This document shows positions 47,467-62,140 of a DNA stretch of 64,000 bases, one piece after another. Positions within the stretch are counted from its first letter, which is position 1; each line of letters begins with the position of its first letter. The stretch spans positions 33,089,001 through 33,153,000 of the forward strand of contig NC_088330.1 of the NCBI RefSeq assembly GCF_036884655.1. Direction: 5' to 3'. Under the pieces are notes generated by a model. That model did not search any database. It saw only the letters and a list, made by a program, of their open reading frames with translations, and was not told the origin of the DNA. This stretch comes from Musa acuminata AAA Group (lineage: Eukaryota > Streptophyta > Magnoliopsida > Zingiberales > Musaceae). Position numbers and translations under genes: made by a program.

Positions 47467-50400
47467 TCACCAGTCAGCTGAGAGTTCAAGCCACAGGTCA
47501 AATATAGTTTCTTCCACCAAGTCATCTAGGGCAGTATCCCATATCTCGACAACGATGTTCTCGGTCTCGAACTGAAGGTCCATCCAACTTCCACACTCCC
47601 AGTCCTTTGTTACTATTTGATCTGATGTGTTCGGTAAGCACATGGGAATATGCATTTCGATTCTCTTGCTAACTTCTTTGATTAACCTTGGTCCTACCGG
47701 AGCCAGCTTGAGGTTGGATATGATCAAGGATACCCAAGGAGTACATTTGAAGAACTTCTCCTGTATCTCTTCAAGGGCTTCATTGATGCAGTCAAATAGA
47801 AGCTCTGGATCATCTATGTGTGGAGAACATGACATTCCTACTTCATCGAGTAAGGATGACTCGAGTAGTTTTTCTGCCAAATGCCATCTCTCTGAGTCGA
47901 TAAAGCCTAACCCTGAGGCTTGCAACACAGTTTCGACATATTTAAACCTAGCTTGTCTGCCTTCAGAGTAAGTCCTTAAATTGACTTTTGCATCTTGTGT
48001 TGGAATCATAGCTGTAAATTAAGCATAACATCAATCAGTTCCCGTGAAAATGAGAAACTAGGGATGAGTAAATGACGACATAAATGATATTCATATTGTG
48101 TCAGATCATACAGTGCTCTACAGCTCTGAACTTAGGACTGGTGAATTCTGCTGGGATGAATTTTTCAAGAACAGATACTGGACTTGATCGCCCTGGCTTC
48201 CCGATAGTGCCTTCGGGAGCCTCTAATTTTTCTCTGAGAGAAGATCTCGGTGAGAATCCAGATTGTGTCACAGTATGTGATTCTACCTCTGACATACCCT
48301 AGTAGAACAAATGGCATAAATACATTTGAGGAAGCACAAATTGTTCAGACAAAAAGAAACAAATAATACAACTTACTAAATCTCCGTTGCATGGTTCACA
48401 TGCAACATTAGATTCATAGCTATTTGGCTGCAAGGACACATCTAACATGTCAGTCAATAACTTGCTTGTTACATCAACTGTGTCCATATTTTTTTGTGCA
48501 CTTCCTGAAAAGTTTTGACAGAGTTCATTCTAAAAGAAAGCACAGGAAATTATCTAAAAGGAAGCTCAGTTACATATTTAAGTATTACCTTCATGGTTCA
48601 AGTCTGATCCAATACACAATCCATCCTGCATGTGGTTATCAGTGAGCTTGGCTTTCAAGTCAAGCAATGTTATTTCATCAATTTGATTGCTGGAAGAGCA
48701 AGATGAGATCTCCAAGATTTGTTTCAGTGGGCTTAAAGAATTGGTTGCATCTTCTTGATTGAACTGCTGTAATGGGAGAGATCCTGTCAATTCAGATGGA
48801 AAGACAAGCTCCTTGTCACTTCCGGGAATCACTCTCGGAGATAATACACTGTACCCTGGGATAGAAAGCAGCCTCCCCAAAGATCTTGAGACATGGACTG
48901 TTCGCAAACTAGCTGTTTGATCTCCAATATCTAGCATATCAACAAGGTGTTTCTTGCCTTCTTTATAGATAGGAGAAGCAGGTTTTATGGCAGAATTATC
49001 ACTCCTGATGTTAAGTTCATGTTCTTCTGGATTAACCTTTCTGTCCTTTCCCTTGGAAACGGGCAAAACTTCAGAAGACTTTTCCATGCTTGATATTACA
49101 CCCTCATTGTTAAGCAGCTTATCTCTGCCACCTGAAACTTTGTATCCAATTGGAATTCTGTGTAAAACACCATCCCTGGAGATCATTCTTCCTTCTTTCC
49201 TGCTCCCACCAATTATATGTTTGAGCCTTCTTTTAATTTCTCTTAGAGAAAAATGGGATACAGCTCTATCACCCTCTTCCTCATGCCTTATTTTATGATG
49301 TGATTCAGGTGAAAAGCTCAGAGTATTCATGATATCTTCTCGTGTCCTCATTGGATTGGTCTTTGAGACAACCACTCTGTTCGTAGTTTCCAAATTCTGA
49401 CTGTTCTTTAATGATTTGGCCTCCTTTGGCTTGTCCTTTTTCCAGAAAAAGCTGTATCTACTTTGCTTGTGAAAGAGTTCATTATTGTCAAAGTCGTGAA
49501 ATTTCCTTCGTCTGACATCTTGCTGAACTTCTGAATAATTTTCAGATACCATCTTGGCCACTTTTACAACTTGAGTTTTCTGACGATCTTCAATTTGTTT
49601 ATAAAAATGTGAATTAGGATCTTCTAGGAGCTTCAGCACTACTTCCTTATTTGAATCAAGGATTTCCAATGCATCCATAAACTCTCTCGACCGAACAGCC
49701 TTATTTACAATATGTTTCTCATCAAGAGATTCCTGATTTGCAATAGCCTCAAAAAAATCAGCTAGTGCTTTGTAAAGAAAATACTCTTTTTGATCAAGCT
49801 GGGAATCAAACTCATCAGGATGGTCACTCATCTTCTGAACAACAGCTTTCATAGCAAGACATAAGTCAATCTTATTATCATAATCAACCTGCATTTCTTC
49901 ACATCCTTTGAAGTGAGTGTATAACTTAATCAAAAATGCAACCAGATCAAAGCTACGGGAAGATCTCTCAGTTAGAGTAAAATTATCAGACAGCTGATCG
50001 TTCAAGCTTGCAGAGCCAGTTTTTGTCTTACTTCTTTCTCGAGGAATGTTCTTGGAGTGGGTCCCATCTCCTGAGATCAGAATATTCTTTTCTTGATGAT
50101 CTCGAAGCATCTCTTCCTCCATAAGTACTTTGACACTAGCAAGACAAAGATCCACTCCCTTTGCTTTGGTCTCCATAACATTCTGCGAAGTAGGTTTTAT
50201 AAATCATTTTCTAACTTGGTTTTCAATGCTAAGGCTTTTCAGAAACCCAAAGAGATTCACAACATGCATGAACTACAATGAACCTAACTTTGATAATATG
50301 AGAATGGCCTTCATATGGAACTATTATTGGAATGGATACTATACACAAAGTCATAATGAGTTCGTTTGATCCGCAAAGTCATAATGAGTTCATTTGATCC

Positions 50401-52735
50401 GCAAAGTCATAATGAGTTCATCGAATACCATATCCAAAATGTTAAAAATCTTAGATGTATTTCCAACTGTCTGATGTTTTGCATTATATTGATATTAATT
50501 TCAGCTTGATAGTATGATAATCCTTCAGCATTTCAAATAACCTGACAGTTTCTTTACCATAGAATATCCATGTACATTAATATTGAAAAAGAATAAAAAG
50601 AAATCCCCTCTAAGAAATTATGCATCAAGTTACTCCCATTGCCCCATGAGTAATATTAACCCTTCGTACTATAACGGATGAAATAAAGTTTTGCTCATTA
50701 GCACATGGTAACACCAAAATAGGTCAAGTGTGTCTACAGTAATATCACATAAAAAGTTTAAGAGGTTTTATATGCTTATGTGAAACTTACCTTGCAATAG
50801 CATTCTATATGGTGTTAAAATCAACAAAAAATTTAAGAATAATAAAAACAATTATGATTGAGTTCAACATAGAGCATTACTTGAGATGAACATCAAAGAA
50901 CTGCTAAAAGAGAAATTACTTTTGAATAGGTGAATCATTCATTTAGAATAGAATTTTATTCTTCATGTACAGGTTAATTTTGCTTTCAGTTAATAGAATA
51001 AGAATAAAAGAAGTAACATGTGCATACATACCAAACCTGAGAGCAGTGGGGTGTGTCTCAGTCTAAAAAATCACATAAACCTCATCCATTTTCAAGGTTC
51101 AACCAAGCATAATTTTGAAGACAAACAAAGAGAAAATAAAAATCTAAGAGAGTACTAGCAGAGTGTGTCCCCTGACAAATAACAATAAGAATAATCTGTA
51201 TAAGAGATTAGACAATCGACGAAAAGCATATCAAGAAAAAAGTATGCCGACAAGCAGTGAACAACGAAAAGGGGTAATACAGTAGAAATAAAAGCCTTGC
51301 AGCTAAAAAAGTAAAAGGTACCCCAATCCACATTCTGATTCAACCTGGCATATTCAATGATTTACAATACAATCCTGATCTCAACTACATTGACTAGAAC
51401 ATAAAAGACTTAATCTCCTAGACCATTTTGATAATCACCTACGAGATATGCATGATATCATAGACACTTATGACTATTGTGTCAAGCAACCAAATACAGA
51501 ATTTTACTAGTCAACAGAAGCAATTAATGTGTTCAACATGTATTAGAATTCTGGAATAGACTGTACTTACATTAGCATCTTTATATTTGCCTTCATAACT
51601 GCTGTGCATGCCAACTTTAATTTTTGAATAACCATTACCTGCATTAAATAATACAGAAACTTCAAACACCAAAGCTAAATAAAAGAAACATGTTTATCAC
51701 TAACAAACTAAAAAAATTGTCCAAGGAATTGACATATTTAGTGCTCATCATGGAGCAACTTGAAGATTATGTTCTCCGACAATAGGGTACTTGGAGCAAC
51801 TTCAAAGTAACCATACGATAAAAGTGCAGTGGTTCTTCAGGGAAATGCATTTTGTGATATTACATCTCATCCAGGGAACTGCAGTGGTTTGATGATGATA
51901 TTTCAGTCAAAACAATTCCTTTCATATTCATGATCTTTTAATGATATATATAGTTATATTTAGCGAATATTAGATAGACAAGAAAAAAAAAAGAGATAGA
52001 CTAATTTCCTTCAAGCATATGTGAATATTTGAACCTTGAGATATATACCATGAGGAGAACTTTTGTAAGATATGCCTAATAATTCATTAAATTACAAGTA
52101 TTATTTGTAAACCTTACAATAATTGGTGGTTATTACCACAAAAATGAGTCATATGAATCCTGTGCATCACAGCCAGTCGTATCTCTCAACAATATACTGT
52201 TTTATGTGCCTTGACAAGAAGAAGTTAATGTTGTGAAAACCTGTAGAAATCATAAACGTACATGCTTGTTCACTATCAAAAGTGCAAACTAAAAGTGTGC
52301 ACAAGAATTCCATTTATACGGGTTTTTAGGTTTCACAAAATGTAAGAGACAGGCATAAAGAACATTTGACAATGTGAAATAAAAGAATTCTTTTACACAA
52401 TATAACAAGAAAAAAGCAAAGCATCAATCACAGAGTACTCAAATAGCAAACAAAGTGAATGAAAAACAAATGAATACGGAATATCATTTCCTCCGAACAT
52501 CATTTTGAAAAACCATTATCAATCTCATGTAACTAAAATAGGAAAGTTAAGCACTTAGCGAACAAAACAACGAATATGCTATACCACCTTGTTTAGGACT
52601 TCCATGCTTCCTATCTGAAAGTAACTTTGGAGTGGGCGGCCCTTGGCGAAAATCAAACAAGCTAATCAAGGCCCACATACAGCCTGCATTATGCTTTTCA
52701 GATTGTGCAGACCTTTTGTAGAATCTTTTCGCCAT
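47467..52735 (-). CDS. DUF4378 / TRM-like protein with DUF3741-type N-terminus
   Basis: Six coding exons on the minus strand: 52588-52735, 51571-51638, 48589-50182, 48377-48504, 48112-48298, 47467-48011, with consistent phases (889 aa). The N-terminus (MAKRFYKRSAQSE, GCMWALISLFDFRQGPPTPK, LLSDRKHGSPKQG) is the signature of plant proteins that carry DUF3741-associated and DUF4378 regions. The middle is charged and probably disordered (SREFMDALEILDSNKEVVLK, HFSLREIKRRLKHIIGGSRK). The C-terminal DUF4378 domain spans the last ~180 residues (RFKYVETVLQASGLGFIDSE, HLAEKLLESSLLDEVG, DLVEETIFDLWLEL). Related TRM proteins recruit TON1/PP2A to microtubules and shape division planes and organ form; whether this one does is inference. 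A long first region and probable untranslated exons lie upstream, to about 54.5 kb. Confidence 0.88.
50346..50429. repeat. 28-bp tandem repeat, ~2.7 copies, in intron 2 of the DUF4378 gene
   Basis: CAAAGTCATAATGAGTTC recurs at 50346, 50374 and 50402, each followed by a TTTGATCCG-like tail. The copies are nearly identical. Confidence 0.9.
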
Positions 52736-54660
52736 TAAGGGTGTTTAAACTTCAAATTATGCTCACAGGTGGTCACGAAAACTGAAGAACTTTATGAATA
52801 AAATTCTGTAAGAATTATTAAGAATGAAGATAAATCAGATTTTTTTGACAAGAAAAAAGGATTAGAAGTACAATAGGAAACAGATGAGGGGATGGGATAA
52901 GATATTAGCAGGCCCAATGCTCATATTATCATAGGAAGCAATATATTGCAGTAATGTCAAAATTTGCAACAGACCAAGTAAATTTATTATTAAAATCAGC
53001 AGCATATTAGACTTTAATTGCCATATTCTGAAAGGAATAGTCAACGCACATATTGTGCTTACAACTGTAATTCTGAAAGATTGTATTTGAAAAGTAATTA
53101 TGTGCAAGCTCTAATGGTTTCTCATACAAGCTTCTGAAATATATATCTGGATATTATAGTCTGTGATAATTGGTTGGCATATTGTGCTTCTCAGTAAAAC
53201 ATATTCATGGATCTCGGTAGAAAATGATAAGTGCTAGCATAAACTGCATATAAACAAATTTAAATTATTTGCAATTGCTGGATGTTATCCTCAGGGAATT
53301 ATAGCTTACAATTGTAATAGATTAACAGTCTGGTTATAAACAAATGGTGTAGCTCAGAATGCAAAAGACACGTAAGATGAACTAATTTGATGTCATGAGC
53401 AGAAGAGAGTTGGAAATCATAAGATTGCTTATTTGAAGTTACTAAATTAACAAACATCTGAGTAAATTTAAAGAGTTAATATTCAATCAAAGCACATGTC
53501 TGTTCATCTAGCTCTTGAAATGAAACAGCACCCAGTGATCCGGTACTAAACAAAACCTGGAGCTTTCACATAAACAGAAGTGACCAATAATTATCAAAGC
53601 ATGCATTAGTTATTTTGGTTATTTATATGTTGAATTTAACAGACTTAAATGCCACACATGCTGTTTCTTCTCCCCCACAAATTTGCAGCCTGTTCCTAGT
53701 TATGAGTTGTTCTATGATCAGTTCCAAAGATCATCAAAACACCAACGAAAAAACAGAAGTAAAACAAATTTCAAGAGTAGAGAAGAACAAAGTACCTGAA
53801 ATCATAATCTGATTCAAAAGGTAAGAAAGTATAGAATCACTGGCAAATCTAGAAGAAGAAAGCTCATAAATTCCAGTTTCATGGTAATCTCTCTCCACAA
53901 CCGATAAAGTCGCAGAACTTGGGGTGTTAATGTTTCTTCCCGAGGAAAGCCATCAGATTTAGTTCTGTCAACCTAATTCCAGACCTTCCCTCAACTATAA
54001 TCAGATCAAGGTCATAAAAACCCACCAAATCCTCAAAGAAGACGCAGTGGCAACGAACAAATCTTCTGCATCAAAGTCACCAACTATCGAATCTGAAACC
54101 AAATTAAAACCAGATCCAATCTGGAGCTACTAATCAAAATCCAAATCCCACACTCTACTATATACAGTATCCGAGAACTCAGAATTGTCAAGTCTTTATG
54201 AAGGATCTTATGCAGTCATATCAGAAACCATAAAGGAGAGTCTTTTCTTCTCCTAATCAACTTCAAGCTGTAGATGCATCAAAGCAGAACAAAACAACAG
54301 AAAACAAAATAAAATATCACTCGGCACCAAATTGTCCATAGACCTCAATTAAGGAAAAAAACCATATTTTTCCCTTCATCACTATAACTTTCCAAAACCA
54401 ACCAGTCTCCGGATTCCTCCTCACCAAGAGAAAGAGACACACGAACAGAAAAAATCCAATCTTTTGATCCGTCCGTCAACCTCGCTTGCAAAAGACTCCT
54501 CAAGACGAAATCTTCATACCTTCCATCCACTCTTCGCTAATCAAGACGCTGGGAAAAAAATAAGCAAAACTCCTGAAAGGCGCATGACCGACCCGCAAAA
54601 TACAACGCCTTTCTCACTAGCGGCACGCAGCCGCCACTAAAGGAGGGTGACAGACGACGA
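52736..54660 (-). other. Upstream region of the DUF4378 gene
   Basis: AT-rich sequence, probably the 5' untranslated exon(s) and a leader intron, ending in a promoter near 54.5 kb. No coding domain is seen on either strand. Confidence 0.45.
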
Positions 54661-54668
54661 CGACGACG

Positions 54669-55086
54669 ATGACGAAGAACAAGAAGAAGAAGAAGATTCG
54701 GAGGGATCGTGCTTCACGCCGCTGTGACGAAGCTCTCCCGGAAAGATCTCCGGATCGACACGGAGCACCTTCACCATCCTCTCTACTCTCTCCTTTCCTC
54801 CCTCCGTTGGAGAGAAAAATGGCTGCTTTTGGACTCTGCTTTGTCGGTTTTGTCTCTGCTTTTGTTTCGCTGTTTCGTGTTCATCCCCCTTTACATCTTC
54901 TTACGTGTCGCAGATCTGACAGGAGAGAGAATAATTTTGGAGCTTCCTCCGCTGGATATTCTCGTTTTCATTCCCGTAATGGCCTCCTCACATACTGCTG
55001 ATTCCCGCACTACTCCAGAAACGTTTCTGCCATTTGTTACACTGAAGCATGTCACCAGAAGCTTTCACTTCCCAAAACATATCTAA
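54669..55086 (+). other. Possible short gene or divergent transcript; coding status unclear
   Basis: A frame from 54669 starts MTKNKKKKKIRRDRASRRC and stops at 55001. An overlapping frame from 54709 gives a 125-residue hydrophobic product. It lies just upstream of, and divergent from, the DUF4378 gene. Neither frame shows a recognisable family, and the GAC/GAA triplet-rich start (54656-54700) inflates coding appearance. It may be a leader or divergent noncoding transcript. Confidence 0.25.
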
Positions 55087-55712
55087 TTTAATCTTAAAAA
55101 TTGTTTTTTGATCCATGAAACAGGTTGTTTATTAAATCCATGATGCTATCATATTGTCAAAAAACGATTTTTATCTCTCTTTATATTATATATTTCCGTG
55201 TGCCTATCATTCTATGTTCTAATTGTCAAAAATCATTGTCTTCTTCAAGGGGAAAACAAAATTATTTAAGCTAAATATATAATTTAACATTCATTTCCTG
55301 TTATTATAAGTATTTATACCGTTCTATGTTTCACTGTCAAATTCTTTGAGAGCAACTTGTGTTTCTCCTGTCTTCTTCATGAACGTTGGAGCAATGAAAT
55401 GCTAGCTTGCAGGTTGCAGTGGGACTTCTTCTTCCTCCTTTGAAGCCCACCAGTAGATCGAGGGAGAGTCTATAGGTATTATTGGAGCCATGGCCGACAG
55501 ATTCCATGAACACCGCTGGCTTTTGTTAGGGGTTGTGATGGTGGTATTGCAGGAAGAAAACAAAAGACCAAATCCAGAAGAATACATACGCGTAAGATTG
55601 GTATCTATCTGTACACTGTCTGCATCAGAAAACTACTATACATTTGGTGGTATCGAAGTTGTATGGAACAAAAGAACAGATTCTTCAAGCCAAACTGTGC
55701 AGGTTTCATTAT

Positions 55713-56160
55713 CAGAATCACAGCTACCATCATTATCTTCCATTCATGATTCAGAATCACAAATTGCTATCAGTATCAGGGTTTTGCTTGCTATGAAATG
55801 TTGGTTGTCACAAAAATGAAACACCACCAACCAGTTCTGTGTCAGATAGTTGCAAGGATTGCAAGAAACAAAAGAAGGGTTGTCCAGCCAAATTGTGTAG
55901 GTTTCAGAATCACTATAGCTATCAATCTCAGGATTCTATTTTTTATGAAATGTTGGTGGTCACCAAGTGAAACATCACTAACCAGCACTGTGCCAGATGG
56001 CTGCAAAGATTGCATGGAGTTTTTAAGAGAACAGTTCTTTCTAGCCAAAGTGTGCAGTTTTGGTGCATAGATCAGAATCACAACTGCTATCAGTCTCTTC
56101 TATTTTTACACTGTTATATGTCATAAGATGTTAGTTTGTAAGGAGACATGACCACCCTCA
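55713..56160 (+). repeat. Diverged tandem repeat, ~150-170-bp period
   Basis: The anchor TCAGAATCACA occurs at 55713, 55752, 55905 and 56073. Between the later anchors the order is conserved: GCTATCAGT.TC, TATGAAATGTTGGT.GTCAC, GAAACA.CAC.AACCAG, TGTG.CAGAT.G.TGCAA and GCCAAA.TGTG.AG. The start at 55490 (MADRFHEHRWLLLGVVMVVL) opens a 109-aa frame that runs into the array, but there is no known domain. Confidence 0.6.
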
Positions 56161-59540
<3,380 letters not shown>

Positions 59541-60262
59541 CGGTTGTGGGGGCCCACTTTGAGGTCCTGTGGGCCCACTTCGAAGGCCCCGTAGGTACGG
59601 TTTTGGGGAAGGATCTTTCCTGATGACGTCTTCGACTAGGAAAAGTCATTTAAACGGTGCCCAACGCTTCCCCCGGAGGCCTCGGCTAACTCGTGGGGCC
59701 CATTCTGAGGTCCTGCGAACCTGTTTCGCGGGCCCCTCAGGTACGGTCTGCGAACCGATCTTTCGTGCTGACATCTTCCACTGGCAAAAGCCATTATTCG
59801 GTACCGTCTCGCTTACCCTCGCGCTCACTTATGGAGGCCCACCTTGAGGTCCCATGAACCCACTTTGTGGACCCCTTAGGGACAGTTTGGGAACAAATCT
59901 TTTGTGCTCACGTCGTCCACTAACAAAAGCCATTGATGGTGTACCCGCTCCCTTGCCCTCGGGCTTACTTGTGGGGCCCACCTTAAGGTCCCTAAACCCA
60001 CTTCGCGGGCCCCACAGGTGCGGGTTTGGGGAACGATCGATCGAGTACTCGTATCTTCCGCTAGCAAAAGCATCGATTCGGCACGCCTCCCCTCGATAGT
60101 CACTGCTCATTCCGTGCGGCCCACTTTGTCCTATGGACCCCCACTATGTGGGCCCCGTATGTAGGTCTTGGGGTGGGACCTTTCGTGCTGACATCTTCCA
60201 CGAGAGACAGCCATCGACTCGGTGCCCGCTTGGCGTACCTTCGAAAGTCTCATTATCAAACT
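59541..60262. repeat. GC-rich tandem array, five units of ~138-152 bp
   Basis: Units start near 59541, 59690, 59828, 59968 and 60110. Each has, in order: TGTGGGGCCCACCTTGAGGTCC; AACCCACTTCGCGGGCCCC.AGGTACGG; TTTGGGGAACGATCTTTCGTGC; TGACATCTTCCACT.GCAAAA; GCCATTGATTCGGTGCCCGC; and a CTTGCCCTCG-like tail. Units differ by many substitutions but keep the order. No coding frame is shared. It could be a local minisatellite or the internal repeat of a decayed transposon. Confidence 0.8.
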
Positions 60263-60993
60263 GCGGGTCCCATGTATTCCTCGTCTACTCGCCTATGATC
60301 ACGCGAGTAATCTCACCGGGTAAGCCGCACCGTGGAGCTAAGACAATTTCTATCCGACTCGACCAAACCTACGGCACTCAAAAGGACATAACTTATATCG
60401 GATCTGTACAAAGACACGAAGTAAATCTGCTATTTAGACATTCGTGACTCACATAAACTAAATCGGACACAAATTGTTACATACGTTTATATCGGAATCA
60501 CATTGCAACATAAAGGATTAATAGCAAGATAAGTACTTGTTTCACGATGTCAATTGAAGTACTGAAACCTTAAATTCACCGTTTCTATAAGCTAAATTAG
60601 CACTCAATGTTGAAATACATTTTTAAATCGAAAAGGATAAATACGAAATTAATTATTTTTTAATATATGCAATATTTTCTAAAAGGTATATATATATATA
60701 TATATAACTCAAATATATAATTAAAAATATTAAATTATAAAAGGGTGTATATGTATATATACCTAGTGTTAAACATAGAATAAAAAATAAATCGGATTAG
60801 TATCCACATCCGTGTCAATATGGTGGAATTGTTTACCCGGATCCGACTTGCCAGATACAAATTCGGATCTTTGGATACAATCCGACCCGTTATCAGCTGT
60901 AAAGATGCGGCCGTATCGTACCCAACATTCTCGCACCCGGGCCCACTTGTCTCGCTTACTGGTCGGTGGAAACTGAACCTTCTTCTTTTGTGT
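60263..60993. other. Intergenic flank between the array and the zinc-finger gene
   Basis: GC-rich at first, then AT-rich, with a (TA)n tract at about 60688-60705. The last ~150 bases are the likely promoter of the downstream gene. Confidence 0.5.
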
Positions 60994-61220
60994 TCTCTCT
61001 CTCTCTCTCTCTCTCTCGATCGATCGATTAATATAAATTCGTTCTCGAATCCGTCACCGTCGCCCTCCTGATTTCTCCTAGGGTTCGGCGCCTCCTCCCC
61101 TTCGCCCCATCCTCTATGTCGCCGCCTCCGGGATCCCTCCGATCCCCAACGCCGTCTCGCGATTGCTGATGCCGCCTTCCCGGATCGTCTCTGCTTCTTG
61201 CTTTCGGTCCGCTCCGATCC
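60994..61220 (+). promoter_or_regulatory. (CT)n leader and probable first exon of the C2H2 gene
   Basis: A CT tract at 60994-61018 is followed by a GC-rich leader with TAGGGTT and a good donor (GTAAGT) after 61220. An ATG at 61168 (MPPSRIVSASCF...) could begin the coding region in this exon. The assignment to the downstream gene is inferred from orientation and distance. Confidence 0.45.
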
Positions 61221-62140
61221 GTAAGTGCCCGACCCCGCCACCTCCAGGTTGTTTTTTATCGTCTCTTGAGCACCACCTGTTCGATCTCACGATCACCATT
61301 TTCAGTAATGCCGCATCTGATATGGACGTGAGCACCATTAACTTTTTGAATCCTGCTATCTTCGATAAGCGTTGGCACCTCTCTAGCGATAGTTGTTGAG
61401 TTAATCTGGCGTTTCTCAACATTACTAAGCGACGATCATTACGTAGATTCTCCAATATTTCTAGTTTAGGATTAGGATATATGTACTCTTTAGGTTTCAT
61501 CATAGTCAGTACCCGTCGATGTCCATGATTCTCTCGATCTATCTTTATTGTAGCATATTACCATCTTGTACTACCAAAATCTCTCCATGGATGGTGAAGA
61601 TATGGGCATGTAATTGAACCCGCTGTCAACAATTTATAATAGCATTTGCGAAAATATGGATAGGGAAATGAAGAAGCATTTTCTAACGTAGACTGCTCTG
61701 CCCTACATATCTTTTACATGTGCCAGTGTTCATCTTGAATACTTTGAATGGCCTTTCGATATTCTTGTGTTGTTGCTTATGTTCTCTTCATTTTTGTCTC
61801 TTAAAACAGAAAATATACCTGTTAGTCAAGGAGTAGCAAAATCCAAATATTGCAACAAGCACCTCAATACGTGGAGCCAAAGCAGAATGTCATGAAGCCA
61901 TATGGATCCCTCAAGAATGTAATGCACTAAGCAGGGAAAGGGTATATTTTTTACAGTTTTAATGCCCAATGAAAGTCCTGTCCAATTCAGTGTATGCAGC
62001 TGTCACATGCTTTAGATTTTCTGGAAAACTTACATCTTTCTAAAGTTCCTGAAGTTGAAAATGGCAAAAAAGAAATTGAAGAAGGCTTATTCACTGTAGA
62101 AGTGTGACTTCAGTTCTATTTTTCATGAATATGATTACAG

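Noticed and set aside
59541..60262. Tandem array considered as a CRISPR-like or coding repeat array
   Set aside because: Units are ~140 bp and diverged along their whole length with no constant repeat and variable spacer pattern; no shared frame; the genome is a plant's.
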